Source of the DNA: Bostrychus sinensis
Taxonomy: Eukaryota; Chordata; Actinopteri; Gobiiformes; Eleotridae
Reading direction: 5' to 3'
Length of the DNA stretch: 64,000 nt
NCBI GenBank assembly: GCA_020698575.1
Contig: CM036248.1
Coordinates: forward strand, 17,277,229-17,341,228
The notes under the pieces are model-generated. The model was given only the letters and a program-made list of their open reading frames with translations. It was not told the origin of the DNA and did no database searches. Shown here piece after piece: positions 23,483 through 33,948 of this stretch (position 1 is its first letter; the number at the start of each line of letters is the position of its first letter). The position numbers were made by a program, and so were the translations under genes.

Positions 23483-26451
23483 ATGTTGCTTCTACTCGTT
23501 TTAATCCTCGTCGATTTTGGTGAGTATACAACCAGAGGAAGACAAAACGTTGCGCATTTTTAATGAAGTATGATTTGTACGCTGGTCTGTATTAAACATA
23601 GCCACTATACACTAAAATATTTATAATCTACAGATACAGTTAACAATGACAGATTGGTACTAGCATGTCAGATTTGCAGAGGTGGAACAAATACTCAAAA
23701 TCTGTACTTGGTGAAATTGCAAAATGTTACTTGAACCTAATATTTGAATTAGAAGTAAAAGTACAAACTTGAGTGTAAAGTACTTAGATCTAGTTACCAC
23801 TTAAACCACTGCTTGAGCTACTACTAATACTATTACTACTATTCTGCTGTTATTATTACTACTTCCAATACCCACTTTGCCTCAAGCTCAAAAATACTTA
23901 TTTACGTTATTTACGTATTTAATTTAGAGATTTTACTTGAAATGCAAAATGTATATTTTCTTAAAAATATATTTTAGTAAATTTCTTGAGTAAAAATATT
24001 TACTTATGCAGATTTGTAAATCTTTACTAGGGGTGTGAATCTCTCAATATCTGGCGTTTTGATTCGATTCAGAATTGATTTTAAGAATCATGATTTGATT
24101 CAGATGGATGGTAGTGTTGCAAATTTTGCCAAGATAGTGGCTTTAAGATTATGCAATTAAACGCACAATGTAAACAAAAAATAACATTTACTCCAAACAT
24201 TTCTTTTTCTAGTAAAAAAACAACTATTTATAAATAAAATTAGCAGGCAAAAAGTAGTAAGGGATGTCTGAATTACTGTAATTTAAAAGTACATTTTGAG
24301 TATTTTGAATTGATTCAATTCATGCATAAGAAACTTGATTCGAATAAGAATCCATTTTTATCAACAGCCCTAATCTTTACTCTCACATTTTTATGTTTAA
24401 AGGTTCATCATATACTACAAAAGAAGAGAAGTGCTATGGCAGTGATTTTGACTTTGCGTTCCACTTCACTCCTGCACCTTTTAAAAGACAGATTTTTTAC
24501 AAACCAAAAGGTGAAGAACAGAAGCTTGTAGTTGACAATGGAGAGGTATGCACTATAGGTTTTGGTGATTTAACTCTATCTAGTTGCAAACTTGACTTGA
24601 AGGCCAGTAAGATATGTTTTTTCCATCTATTTAGTCAAAGCACCAACGCTTCAAGGTTTCTTATTCCACTATAAAGATGAAAGATTTGACAGAGCAAGAT
24701 GATGGAGCAGTATTGAACTTTGGCCAGAAGAATATAATCCTGCAAATTAACGGTGAGGTGGAAAATCCATACTTCATATTATTGGTATAAACATATCACT
24801 CAGTCTTGTTGTTTTCAGATTGTCAGGAGCCTGAAACAAGCTATTATGGAAGTTTGTTTGCTTGGAGTGTCCCGTATTCAGCTCAATACTTGGAGTTTTC
24901 TCATACCCCTCCTTCAAGTGATCCGCTCAAACCAGAAATCATTTGGAATCGCACTGGATTTGGAAGAGGAAGAGTTAAAGGTAATTATTATGAATGTTAT
25001 AACCTCAAGCAGAAAGACAGTGGCTACTACAGGTTCAGAGGGCCCGATGATCAACTGCTCAAATGGAAAAGGCTAAAAGTCCAAGGTAAGGCTGCACATT
25101 ACTTTTATAAATAAGGTTACTGCATTTTTATACACTAATTCTTTTCTCCACTCAGAGTACTATAGAAATCTTGATCACAAGGAGGGGGAATACTTCACCA
25201 TGGATTTTCCTGTTCGTTTTCCTCTATTACATATTACATTTACACCTGTGGGGTCACAATCTAAGCGCATGCTTGCAAAAACATACATGAATCGCAGATA
25301 TGACATTGCAGAAACGTACTTTTCCATTAGAGACTTAAAACCTGAAGATGCCGGCACATATGAATTTATAGATAAAGAGAATTACCTGGCCCTGCGTGTG
25401 GAGTTAAAAGTAATGAAAGGTAGGCAATGGCTTTTAACATTTCAAATTTGTTCGGGCTAAAAATTGTAAATAATGATAAATTGTGTGTGTTTTGTTTTTT
25501 GAGCAGAGACACCAATCTGGGTATATGTTGTTGTTGTTGCTGGCATTGTGTTTGGGGTCCTATTGTGCTGCTGTTGTGTCAGAAAGTGCTGCTGTAAAAA
25601 GAGTTCAAACAGTGCTGCTGCTGAGACTAATGTGTATTACCATGTAAGTATTTTCAATTAGCAATCAGACCAAATGCTTACATTCTTTATATTGTGATAT
25701 GATTATTTTCTTGCAGGGTCTGACTCAGTCCACTCAGCCTGTGGTACTCCTCACTCAAAAGCCAAGAGTCATCTCACCAGATCCACCAGTGAGTTAAAGA
25801 CAAATATTTATCTAAACGCTACTCCCTACTCTGCCCTTTTCATTGACCAGCCATGTTTTGCCCTGCAGACAGTTAATGCAGCAGGAGGTAACATGAACCC
25901 ACCACCACCTACTCAGGTACACACAGGCAATAAAAAAATACTGTCTGCTTTTTCCAATCAAATGTTAATTTTTGTAACCTGTACAGTACCAGTAGCCATC
26001 AAAATGGGGTTTATACCAAATACTGATGTAAATGTGACGCCCTAAATTCAGACCCTGCCACAGCTTTTTTGTCCTTAAATAGCCAATCACCTACACATGG
26101 GAAGAATGGGAAGAATAATGAATTTTCTCAACATTATTGGCTAGCCCCTCAGTTTTCTTTCCAAAGTGTGAACTGTTCAGAAATGTACTTATTGTGTGCT
26201 GAACATTGTTTTTATTGTAATTATTGTACTATTAAACAGTATCTTACATTTTATGTGAATAATCTCTGCAGGTCACAGTTACAGGAGGATTGGGACCAAC
26301 GTCTTTCAGTTCAACCAGCTATGATTTTACTACCTCAGACTCTGAACCAAAGTTTGAACTGAAAGGAACAACCTTTCCTTCTGCTCCCCCACTCAGCTCA
26401 GACACACATATTTTAGACGTTTATACCTCTGATAAGCTCAACTTTTTGTAA
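23483..26451 (+). CDS. Gene A: intact receptor-like protein with Cys-poor Ig domains
   Basis: Nine plus-strand exons form one open frame of 421 codons plus stop: 23483-23519, 24403-24545, 24635-24752, 24819-25085, 25156-25419, 25507-25643, 25717-25788, 25869-25916, 26272-26451. A signal peptide (MLLLLVLILVDFG) is followed by Ig-like domain 1 (about 14-99, split by an intron), domain 2 (about 100-188) and domain 3 (about 189-276). F-strand motifs are LTEQDDGAVLNF, KQKDSGYYRFRGP and KPEDAGTYEFID, without the usual Ig cysteine. A membrane segment at about 280-296 is followed by CCCCVRKCCCKK (297-308), a likely palmitoylation cluster. The 120-residue tail has Pro-rich stretches (ISPDPP, NPPPPTQ), an ITIM-like VYYHGL (319-324) made across the exon 6/7 junction, and the end VYTSDKLNFL. 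No enzyme motif is seen. A signalling or adhesion receptor is inferred and no named homologue is recognised. Confidence 0.88.
23677..24019. repeat. Probable dispersed repeat in intron 1 of gene A
   Basis: The segment starts CAGAGGTGGAACAAATACTC and is full of AAAGTAC/ACTTGAG-type words, features of a small MITE-like repeat often seen in fish introns. The right boundary is not clear. Confidence 0.4.
24028..24372. mobile_element. hAT-type MITE in intron 1 of gene A
   Basis: This 345-bp element begins TAGGGGTGTG and ends CAACAGCCCTA, so the termini are short imperfect inverted repeats (TAGGGSTG). It is flanked by exact 8-bp duplications ATCTTTAC at 24020-24027 and 24373-24380, as hAT transposases make. 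It contains no transposase. Its right end is about 30 bp upstream of the exon 2 acceptor of gene A. Confidence 0.9.
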
Positions 26452-27541
26452 ATGCTACCAAAGCCATGGCTTCAACAATGCAACAGCAGCCAAGACTTTT
26501 GGCACATTATGTTACTTTTCAAACCATTTTATTGAACATGTTCAATTGCCTCATGTATTATAAAATGTAAACACTATATGCAACTTTCCTTTAATATAAT
26601 AGGACAAAATCATCTGTTTAAGCTACTGTGTGTTTATGAACCACCGCTCTATGCCTTAAGGATCTGTGTAAATAAATACATCTGTCATAGAGGACTGTTA
26701 TGCGACATAAAGATAAACAACATGACAACATTTATGTAGAGACTGCAATTAGGTTATGTTTTTTCTGACTCCTTACATGTCATGTGTTGCTGGTGTTAAT
26801 AAAACAATTTTTTTTGTGCCATGGAATGAGGAAGAATCATATCATCATATTATTTATTTAGGTTATAACTAAAGCCATCAATACATCAGAGTCAGTAACT
26901 ACTCTTGGTCAACAGCAGCGTAACCAATGTTTTTTTTACAAAACGTATTTTATTTTATTTGTCTTTTGTAGTCCAATTCGTTTTTGTTATATTTTTGTAT
27001 ATTATAATGGCCTATTACTGAGCCTCTATAAAGTCCAGGGAAAGATTTAAATATCTTGTGCCTAAGATAATTATCCTGCGCACAGTGTAAGCCTATAGAG
27101 TATAGGTTATTTTTTTGTTAATCCCAATTTTATCCCTGGGTCAGTCAACATAACACATTAGTTCATTAAAGACGATACATGGGAAGTGAAATATTTTCTG
27201 AGGTGGTACTTGGTTTGAGAAGTTGAGATTTAAACCCAACACGTCACTGGCAACATAAATCACGTGACCATCCATGACCATTGACCATAGACTCATGTTT
27301 CCCTTTATGCAACTCTCGAGGTGTGGTCTCACTCGCGAAGCTTCGACTAAGTCTTTTTTATTTCTTGATGAACCCAAGTCAACTTTTAAAAAGTTGTGAA
27401 TAAATTAAGTGAGAGAAAAAATCAACTGAGATATCTTTACACTCCGCTGTTTTAGCGTTAACAGTTTGTTATCGAAACTTCCTTAAAAAAAAACCCGACT
27501 GTATCACAAAGTAGGCGTATCTCTGCTCGTAACATCAGGTC
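26452..27541. other. 3' flank of A and upstream region of pseudogene B
   Basis: No coding exon is seen. The first several hundred bases are AT-rich, with AATAAA-type words near 26670 and 26800 that could end the gene A transcript. From about 27310 to 27541 the sequence resembles the DNA upstream of gene C (about 37330-37555), including GAGGTGTGGTCTC and AGTAGGCGTATCT, so the duplicated unit included the promoter side. Confidence 0.55.
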
Positions 27542-28201
27542 ATGGTGCTGTTTTACCTCCTTTTAACCATTGTCACTTATTTTAAGTAAAACATGATTAT
27601 GTTTCAGAAAAGATCTTTAAAGAATTGTACGGATGTTTTGAATATATATTTTTTCTTACAGGTCTATGTATAAGGTTATCATAGTCAAGACTTGTACAAC
27701 ATTTAATTTTCATATGAACCTCTCAGGTTTAAAAACCTAACAGGATAATTGGTAATAATAAATAATAATAGGGCTGCTTTGTCGCCTCTGTAGGTTCAAA
27801 CCCAATTCCAAAAAGTCACTGTTTGATTTAGCCTAAAGGCAATCATCTGCAAATCCTAGCTATAATTCTCAGAAAGCATAAACAATACCTCAGGCAGTAA
27901 CGTGAACGCAGGGGCACTGCTAGGTTTTCTGGGCACCCTGAAAAGATATAACATTGGGCCCCATCATTGCAAAATAAGCTAAACTATAATATTAATGTAA
28001 GATTTTCCTGGGCCCCTATCAGTCATGGGGTCTTGGAATCATCCTAAACTTTACCTCGTTATGGTTCCACTGTGTGAACGTAAGCACGTTATGCACAGAT
28101 GCAAACTTTTGCTGCTTTTATGATTTATATCATGGTCTGATCTGACAGAGTGCATTTTATATATATTTATATGTATATGTATATATGTATATATATATAT
28201 A

Positions 28202-29598
28202 CAGCGGGGCAAATTAGTATTTAGTCAGCCCCCAAATGTGCAAGTTCTCCCACTTAAAAAGATGAGAGAGGCCTGTAATTTTCATCATAGGTATACCTCA
28301 ACTATGAGAGACAAAATGAGAAAAAAACATCCAGAAAATCACATTGTCTGATTTTTAAAGAATTTATTTGCAAATTATGGTGGAAAAAAAGTATTTGGTC
28401 ACCTACAAACAAGCAAGATTTCTGTCTCTCACAGAGCTGTAACTTCTTCTGTAAGAGGCTCTTCTGTCCTCCACTCGTTACCTGTATTAATGGCACCTGT
28501 TTGAACTGGTTATCTATATAAAAGACACCTGTCCACAACCTCAAACAGTCCCACTCCAAACTCCACTATGGCCAAGACCAAAGAGCTGTCAAAGGACACC
28601 AAAAACAAAATTGTAGACCTGCACCAGGCTGGGAAGCTTGGTGTGAAGAAATCAACTGTGGGAGCAATTATTAGGAAATGGAAGACATACAAGACCACTG
28701 ATAATCTCCCTCGATCTGGGGCTCCCCGCAAGATCTCACCCCGTGGGGTCAAAATGATCACAAGAACAGTGAGCAAAAATCCCAGAACCACACGGGGGGA
28801 CCTAGTGAATGACCTGCAGAGAGCTGGGACCAAAGTAACAAAGGCTACCATCAGCAACACACTACGCTGCCAGGGACTCAAATCCTGCAGTGCCAGACGT
28901 GTCCCCCTGCTAAAGCCAGTACATGTGAATGGCCATCTGAAGTTTGCTAGAGAGCATTTGGATGATCCAGAAGAGGACTGGGAGAATGTCATATGGTCAG
29001 ATGAAACCAAAATAGAACTTTTTGGTAAAAACTCTACTCGTCGTGTTTGGAGGACAAAGAATGCTGAGTTGCATCCAAAGAACACCATACCTACTGTAAA
29101 GCATGGGGGTGGGAACATCATGCTTTGGGGCTGTTTTTCAGCAAAGGGACCAGGACGACTGATACCTGTAAAGGAAAGAATGAATGGGGCCATGTATCGT
29201 CAGATTTTGAGTGAAAACCTCCTTCCATCAGCAAGGGCACTGAAGATGAAACGTGGCTGGGTCTTTCAGCATGACAATGATCCCAAACACACTGCCCGGG
29301 TAACGAAGGAGTGGCTTTGTAAGAAGCATTTCAAGGTCCTGGAGTGGCCTAGCCAGTCTCCAGATCTCAACCCCATAGAAAATCTTTGGAGGGAGTTGAA
29401 AGTCCAAAACATCACTGCTCTAGAGGAGATCTGCATGGAGGAATGGGCCAAAATACCAGCAACAGTTTGTGAAAACCTTGTGAAGACTTACAGAAAACAT
29501 TTGACCTCTGTCATTGCCAACAAAGAATATATAACAAAGTATTGAGATGAACTTTTGTTATTGACCAAATACTTTTTTTCCACCATAATTTGCAAATA
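28202..29598 (+). mobile_element. Tc1-type DNA transposon, right end missing
   Basis: The left end is CAGCGGGGCAAATTAGTATT after TA at 28200-28201. An inner inverted-repeat block (TTATTTGCAAATTATGGTGG at about 28367) recurs inverted at about 29560-29598. The left arm extends about 165 bp further outward, but the matching right arm is absent because retrotransposon sequence starts at about 29600. The element lies in intron 1 of pseudogene B. Confidence 0.9.
28568..29545 (+). CDS. Tc1/mariner transposase, 325 aa
   Basis: This is an uninterrupted frame for a DD34E transposase that would cut and paste its element at TA sites. The N-terminal helix-turn-helix region (residues about 1-100) includes KKSTVGAIIRKWKTYK and LPRSGAPRKISPRG. 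The catalytic domain shows D in IWSDETKIELFG, D in FQHDNDPKHT and E in SPDLNPIENLW; the last two are separated by 34 residues. It looks about 15-20 residues shorter than related fish transposases: the sequence jumps from HQAGK to LGVKKST in the first helix-turn-helix and from LKV to QNITALEE after the catalytic Glu, suggesting small in-frame deletions. With the right inverted repeat lost, this copy is probably immobile even if the protein folds. Confidence 0.93.
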   Translation: MAKTKELSKDTKNKIVDLHQAGKLGVKKSTVGAIIRKWKTYKTTDNLPRSGAPRKISPRGVKMITRTVSKNPRTTRGDLVNDLQRAGTKVTKATISNTLRCQGLKSCSARRVPLLKPVHVNGHLKFAREHLDDPEEDWENVIWSDETKIELFGKNSTRRVWRTKNAELHPKNTIPTVKHGGGNIMLWGCFSAKGPGRLIPVKERMNGAMYRQILSENLLPSARALKMKRGWVFQHDNDPKHTARVTKEWLCKKHFKVLEWPSQSPDLNPIENLWRELKVQNITALEEICMEEWAKIPATVCENLVKTYRKHLTSVIANKEYITKY

Positions 29599-32304
29599 AA
29601 TAAATGCAAGGGGGAGCCAGGACGCAAGGTCAGAGGGGAGTTAACACCAACTCCCCATCCAGAATTTGGGTACGAAGCCCCAATAAGCACCATCGAGCTG
29701 AGCGAGGCAACTGACCTGAGAGATAAGATCATGGCTAAAATGAAGACCAGGCAACCCCGACACCAGTTACACAGGCTGAGTGAAGTACCTTCAGAAAGTC
29801 TCCTGGAAGATGTGAATGCAGCTTTGGGAACAATACCTACGATGACCATCACTGAAACCAATGAGCTGATATACACTTCAGCAGCAGTGATCCTTGAGGA
29901 GCTTGGCTATCAACCAAAGAGCAACCATAAAGATCCATATCCACCATGGAAAAGAAGGTTAGAAGCTAAAATCAAGGTAACTCGGAGAGAAGTGAGCCAA
30001 CTGTCAGAGCTCCAGAAAGGTGCAATGAAACAACAAGCACCCAAGAGGTACAGCAAGATGTCCATACCTGAAGCATTGGAAACTGCCAAGCAAAGACTCC
30101 AAGCCTTGGCCACCCGACTAAAGAGGTACACGAGAGAAATCGAAGCAAGGCGAATAAACCGGCTGTTCTCAACTCAACCAGCTAAAGTGTACTCTCAGTG
30201 GCAGGGTAATAACAACAGAGCAGACCCACCAAGGCTGGAGACTAAACAATACTGGAAAGGCATATGGGAGAAGGAGGTGTCACACAACAACAGTGCACAG
30301 TGGCTGGAGGATATAAGAGCAGACCACAGCAACCTCCCTGAACAAGAACCAGTAACCATCACAGTGGCAGACATCCAACAAAGAGTCTCAGGTATGAAAA
30401 ACTGGACAGCACCAGGGCCTGACATGATCCACACCTACTGGCTGAAAAAGCTAACTTCACTCCATGAGCGCCTGGCAGCACAAATGAACCAGCTGCTAAA
30501 GGATGGGACCCACCCTGAATGGCTAACTGAAGGCCGGACAATCCTGATCCAGACGGATCCCCTAAAGGGAACAGCCCCATCCAACTATCGGCCAATAACC
30601 TGTCTCCCCACCACATGGAAGCTCATGTCAGGCATCATAGCGGCTAAGATAAGTGGGCACATGGATCAATACATGAGCACAGCACAGAAGGGCATTGGTA
30701 AAAACACCAGAGGAGCTAAACACCAGCTGCTCGTAGATAGAACAGTCACTCAGGATTGCAAAGCCAGACACACTAATCTGTGCACCGCCTGGATTGATTA
30801 CAAGAAAGCCTATGACTCAATGCCACACACATGGATCATGGAATGCTTGGAGATGTATAACATCAACAGGACTCTAAGAGCCTTCATTGCAAACTCGATG
30901 AGGCAGTGGAAGACCACCCTTGAGGCCAACTGCAAGCCAATTGCACAAGTGTCCATCAAATGTGGGATATACCAAGGAGATGCTCTGTCCCCGCTGCTGT
31001 TCTGCATAGGTCTGAACCCCCTCAGCCAGATATTCACCAAGACTGGCTATGGGTACCGACTCAGGAACGGGGCCACTATCAGTCACCTCCTCTACATAGA
31101 TGATATCAAGCTGTATGCCAAGAACGAGAGAGACATTGACTCACTGATCCACACAACCAGGATCTACAGCAATGACATCGGAATGTCATTCGGACTTGAG
31201 AAGTGTGGGCGGATGGTGACAAAGAGAGGGAAGGTAGTCCATACAGTAGGGGTCCCACTCCCAGACGGCAGAATAGCAGACATTGAGGACAGCTACAAGT
31301 ACCTTGGAATCCAACAAGCAAATGGCAACCTGGACCAGGCCACAAGAAAAGCAGCCACAGCCAAATACCTCCAACGAGTAAGGCAAGTCCTAAGGAGTCA
31401 GCTCAATGGCAAGAACAAAGTCAGGGCAATCAACAGCTATGCCCTGCCGGTCATCAGATACCCTGCGGGAATAATAAGCTGGCCAAAGGAAGAGATTCAG
31501 ACCACAGATGTGAAAACACGAAAGCTCCTAACCATGCATGGAGGGTTCCACCCCAAATCCAGCACCCTGAGACTGTACACTAAGCGCAAGGAAGGAGGCA
31601 GAGGACTAGTGAGTGTCAGAACCACTGTCCAGGATGAAACATCCAAGATCCTTGACTACATCAGGAAGATGGCCTCAACAGATGAAGTTCTCAGTGAATG
31701 TCTCAGGCAGTGGAAAACAGAGGACGAGGTGCTGGAGGAACCATCATGGGAGGAAAAGCCCCTACATGGGATGTACCATCGACAGATAACTGAAGTGGCT
31801 GACATCGAGAAATCCTACCAATGGCTAGAAAGGGCTGGACTGAAGGACAGCACAGAGGCACTGATCATGGCTGCACAGGAGCAGGCCTTGAGCACCAGAG
31901 CAATAGAGGCCAAGATCTACCATACAAGACAAGACCCCAGGTGCAGACTGTGCAAAGAGGCCCCTGAGACAATCCAGCACATAACTGCAGGCTGTAAGAT
32001 GCTGGCAGGGAAAGCATACATGGAGCGTCATAACCAAGTGGCTGGTATAGTGTACAGGAACATCTGTGCAGAGTACAGTCTGGAAGTCCCGAGGTCAAGA
32101 TGGGAAACACCTCCAAAGGTGATAGAGAATGACCGAGCTAAGATCCTGTGGGACTTCCAGATCCAGACAGACAAAATGGTAGTGGCGAACCAACCGGACA
32201 TTGTGGTGATGGACAAACAGCAGAGGAAATCCGTTGTGGTTGACATCGCAATACCAAGCGATTGTAACATCAGGAAAAAGGAACACGAGAAACTGGAGAA
32301 GTAA
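29590..32304 (+). CDS. Dong/R4-type reverse transcriptase and REL endonuclease
   Basis: This is an open frame of 904 codons. The first ATG (29590) lies at the junction with the Tc1 element, so the true start was probably further upstream and is lost. RT motifs in order: NYRPITCLPTTWKLMSG, AWIDYKKAYDSMPH (catalytic Asp), GIYQGDALSPLLF and LLYIDDIKLYA (YIDD box). Near the C-terminus is a CCHC knuckle (CRLCKEAPETIQHITAGC), then the restriction-like endonuclease with QPDIVVMDKQQRKSVVVDIA. The frame closes at TAA 32302-32304 after EKLEK. It would stay open after that stop to TAG at about 32515-32517, with protein-like sequence (KATVVPVVIGALGAVTPKLE), so the stop appears to be a nonsense change. 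The retrotransposition machinery is otherwise remarkably complete. Confidence 0.9.
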   Translation: MQINKCKGEPGRKVRGELTPTPHPEFGYEAPISTIELSEATDLRDKIMAKMKTRQPRHQLHRLSEVPSESLLEDVNAALGTIPTMTITETNELIYTSAAVILEELGYQPKSNHKDPYPPWKRRLEAKIKVTRREVSQLSELQKGAMKQQAPKRYSKMSIPEALETAKQRLQALATRLKRYTREIEARRINRLFSTQPAKVYSQWQGNNNRADPPRLETKQYWKGIWEKEVSHNNSAQWLEDIRADHSNLPEQEPVTITVADIQQRVSGMKNWTAPGPDMIHTYWLKKLTSLHERLAAQMNQLLKDGTHPEWLTEGRTILIQTDPLKGTAPSNYRPITCLPTTWKLMSGIIAAKISGHMDQYMSTAQKGIGKNTRGAKHQLLVDRTVTQDCKARHTNLCTAWIDYKKAYDSMPHTWIMECLEMYNINRTLRAFIANSMRQWKTTLEANCKPIAQVSIKCGIYQGDALSPLLFCIGLNPLSQIFTKTGYGYRLRNGATISHLLYIDDIKLYAKNERDIDSLIHTTRIYSNDIGMSFGLEKCGRMVTKRGKVVHTVGVPLPDGRIADIEDSYKYLGIQQANGNLDQATRKAATAKYLQRVRQVLRSQLNGKNKVRAINSYALPVIRYPAGIISWPKEEIQTTDVKTRKLLTMHGGFHPKSSTLRLYTKRKEGGRGLVSVRTTVQDETSKILDYIRKMASTDEVLSECLRQWKTEDEVLEEPSWEEKPLHGMYHRQITEVADIEKSYQWLERAGLKDSTEALIMAAQEQALSTRAIEAKIYHTRQDPRCRLCKEAPETIQHITAGCKMLAGKAYMERHNQVAGIVYRNICAEYSLEVPRSRWETPPKVIENDRAKILWDFQIQTDKMVVANQPDIVVMDKQQRKSVVVDIAIPSDCNIRKKEHEKLEK

Positions 32305-32620
32305 CAAGGCCTCAAAGAAGAACTTGAGAAGGCCTGGAAAGTGAAGGCAACAGTGGTGCCCGTGGTCATCGGAGCACTCGGGGCAGTAACCCCCAAACTG
32401 GAAGAGTGGCTACAGCAGATCCCAGGAAAAACATCAGACATCTCAGTCCAGAAGAGCGCAGTCCTAGGAACAGCAAAGATACTGCTCAGAACCCTCAAGC
32501 TCCCAGGCCTCTGGTAGAGGACCCGAGCTTGGATGGATGAAACCGCCCGCGGAGGGCGAGAGGACAATTTTATATATATATATATTATTTATTTATTTTT
32601 ATTTATTTATTTATTTATTT
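29600..32620 (+). mobile_element. Dong/R4-clade non-LTR retrotransposon, 5'-truncated
   Basis: The element runs from the breakpoint in the Tc1 right arm to a (TA)n/(TTTA)n tail at about 32565-32620 that abuts exon 2 of pseudogene B. It encodes a reverse transcriptase and a restriction-like endonuclease rather than an APE domain, which places it near Dong, R4 and fish Rex6. The N-terminal zinc-finger region expected in full-length members is not seen. Confidence 0.85.
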
Positions 32621-33169
32621 TCAAAGGCTCATCTTTATTCCTTACTGAGGACTTATGCTATGGCTCCAAGTACCATTTGCCAGCACATTTTACACCACCA
32701 CTCTACAATCAGACAATTACATACACTCCGAATGCAGGAGAACCTAAGATTGTCAACAATGGACAGGTAAATAACTCTTGGGTCTGTGATTTTTAAGATT
32801 AATATTGATATAATGCACAGCATTTTAGTCTCTGTAACATGGGTTTGAATAAAATTAACCTTTTTTTGTTGGCTTTTCAGTCATTGGATCCACGCTTTGA
32901 GGTTTCACAAGGCAGTATTGAAATGGCAGATTTAACAGAACAAGACAATGGAGCATATTTATCCACTGAAGGACATTTTAATAACTGTAGAATTGAGGGT
33001 TAAAAGTGAGATGACTGTCCTAACCTAAAAATGTTTATAAGAATACATGATCTATAATTAATATGCTTTTACAGATTGTCGTGGTCCTGAAAGGAGGTTT
33101 TATGGAGCTTCAGTTTATTGGATAATCCCAGATGGGGCTGAATATTTAGAGTTTTCTAAACATACTGCT

Positions 33170-33948
33170 CAAGGGCGTAACTTTGGGTGCAATATTGGGG
33201 GGCGTTAAACTCGCCACCTATTCTTTTCTTTTTTTACACATTGAATCATGTACTTTTGTAAAAGGAGTATGCTAATTTGGCGCTTCTGTATTTGAAATGC
33301 ATTATACTTACATTGATACTGTGATTTACTTAGCTTCAGCTATGTACTAGGCTAGTGTCAGTGTTAGCACGGCTGATTAGTAAAAAATGCCATCTCCCCA
33401 CTTACTTAAATTAGCATTCAGTAGTAAATTGACATTAGTTTTGCACACAGCACATATTCCGTGGCAGCCTCCTTAGCTTTACCTCACACTGGCAATTTAG
33501 TTAAATCATCAGCTAACTACGCAATACGGCTGTTTACCTCCTCTTGGGCAGTACTTTTTTTTCTTTATCGTTGGGGCTGGTGTTGACCAACACTGTAAAA
33601 CTGTTGACTGGCTCTTTGGTGCTCTTTTCATAATAGCACAGGTTACAGACAGCCAACTATCACCGCTACAACACCAGAGACTGAGCGACACACAGCAAGC
33701 AGCGAACGCTCATGAGAGACAGTGGACTGGGCCTTACCAAGTATTCTGCACGGGGAGGGGGGTTGACTAAACTAATTACTATTTTGCTGGCAAACGAAAT
33801 GAATACAGAAAATCGATAAGTTATTCATGCAAGATAATTTATATTTGTATTCATTGCAATGATGTGATTATTGGGGGGGTTAGATTGGCTCAACCTGATT
33901 TTTGGGGGGGTCATAACCCCCCTAACCCCCCTGGAAATTACGCGCCTG
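33170..33948. mobile_element. hAT-type element inserted in exon 4 of pseudogene B
   Basis: The 779-bp insert begins CAAGGGCGTAACTTTGG and ends AATTACGCGCCTG, giving imperfect inverted termini. It is flanked by exact 8-bp duplications ATACTGCT at 33162-33169 and 33949-33956. The intact exon in gene C reads CATACTGTTTCAGATG across the site, which confirms the empty target. G-runs lie near both ends, and no transposase frame is present, so it is non-autonomous. Confidence 0.92.

Noticed and set aside
26272..26451. ITSM-like TSYDFT in the tail of gene A
   Set aside because: The last position is Thr rather than Val or Ile, and the Tyr is Phe in gene C (TNFDLT), so it is not a supported signalling motif.
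28510..29193. A 227-codon minus-strand open frame
   Set aside because: It is the antisense of the Tc1 transposase and has no independent features.
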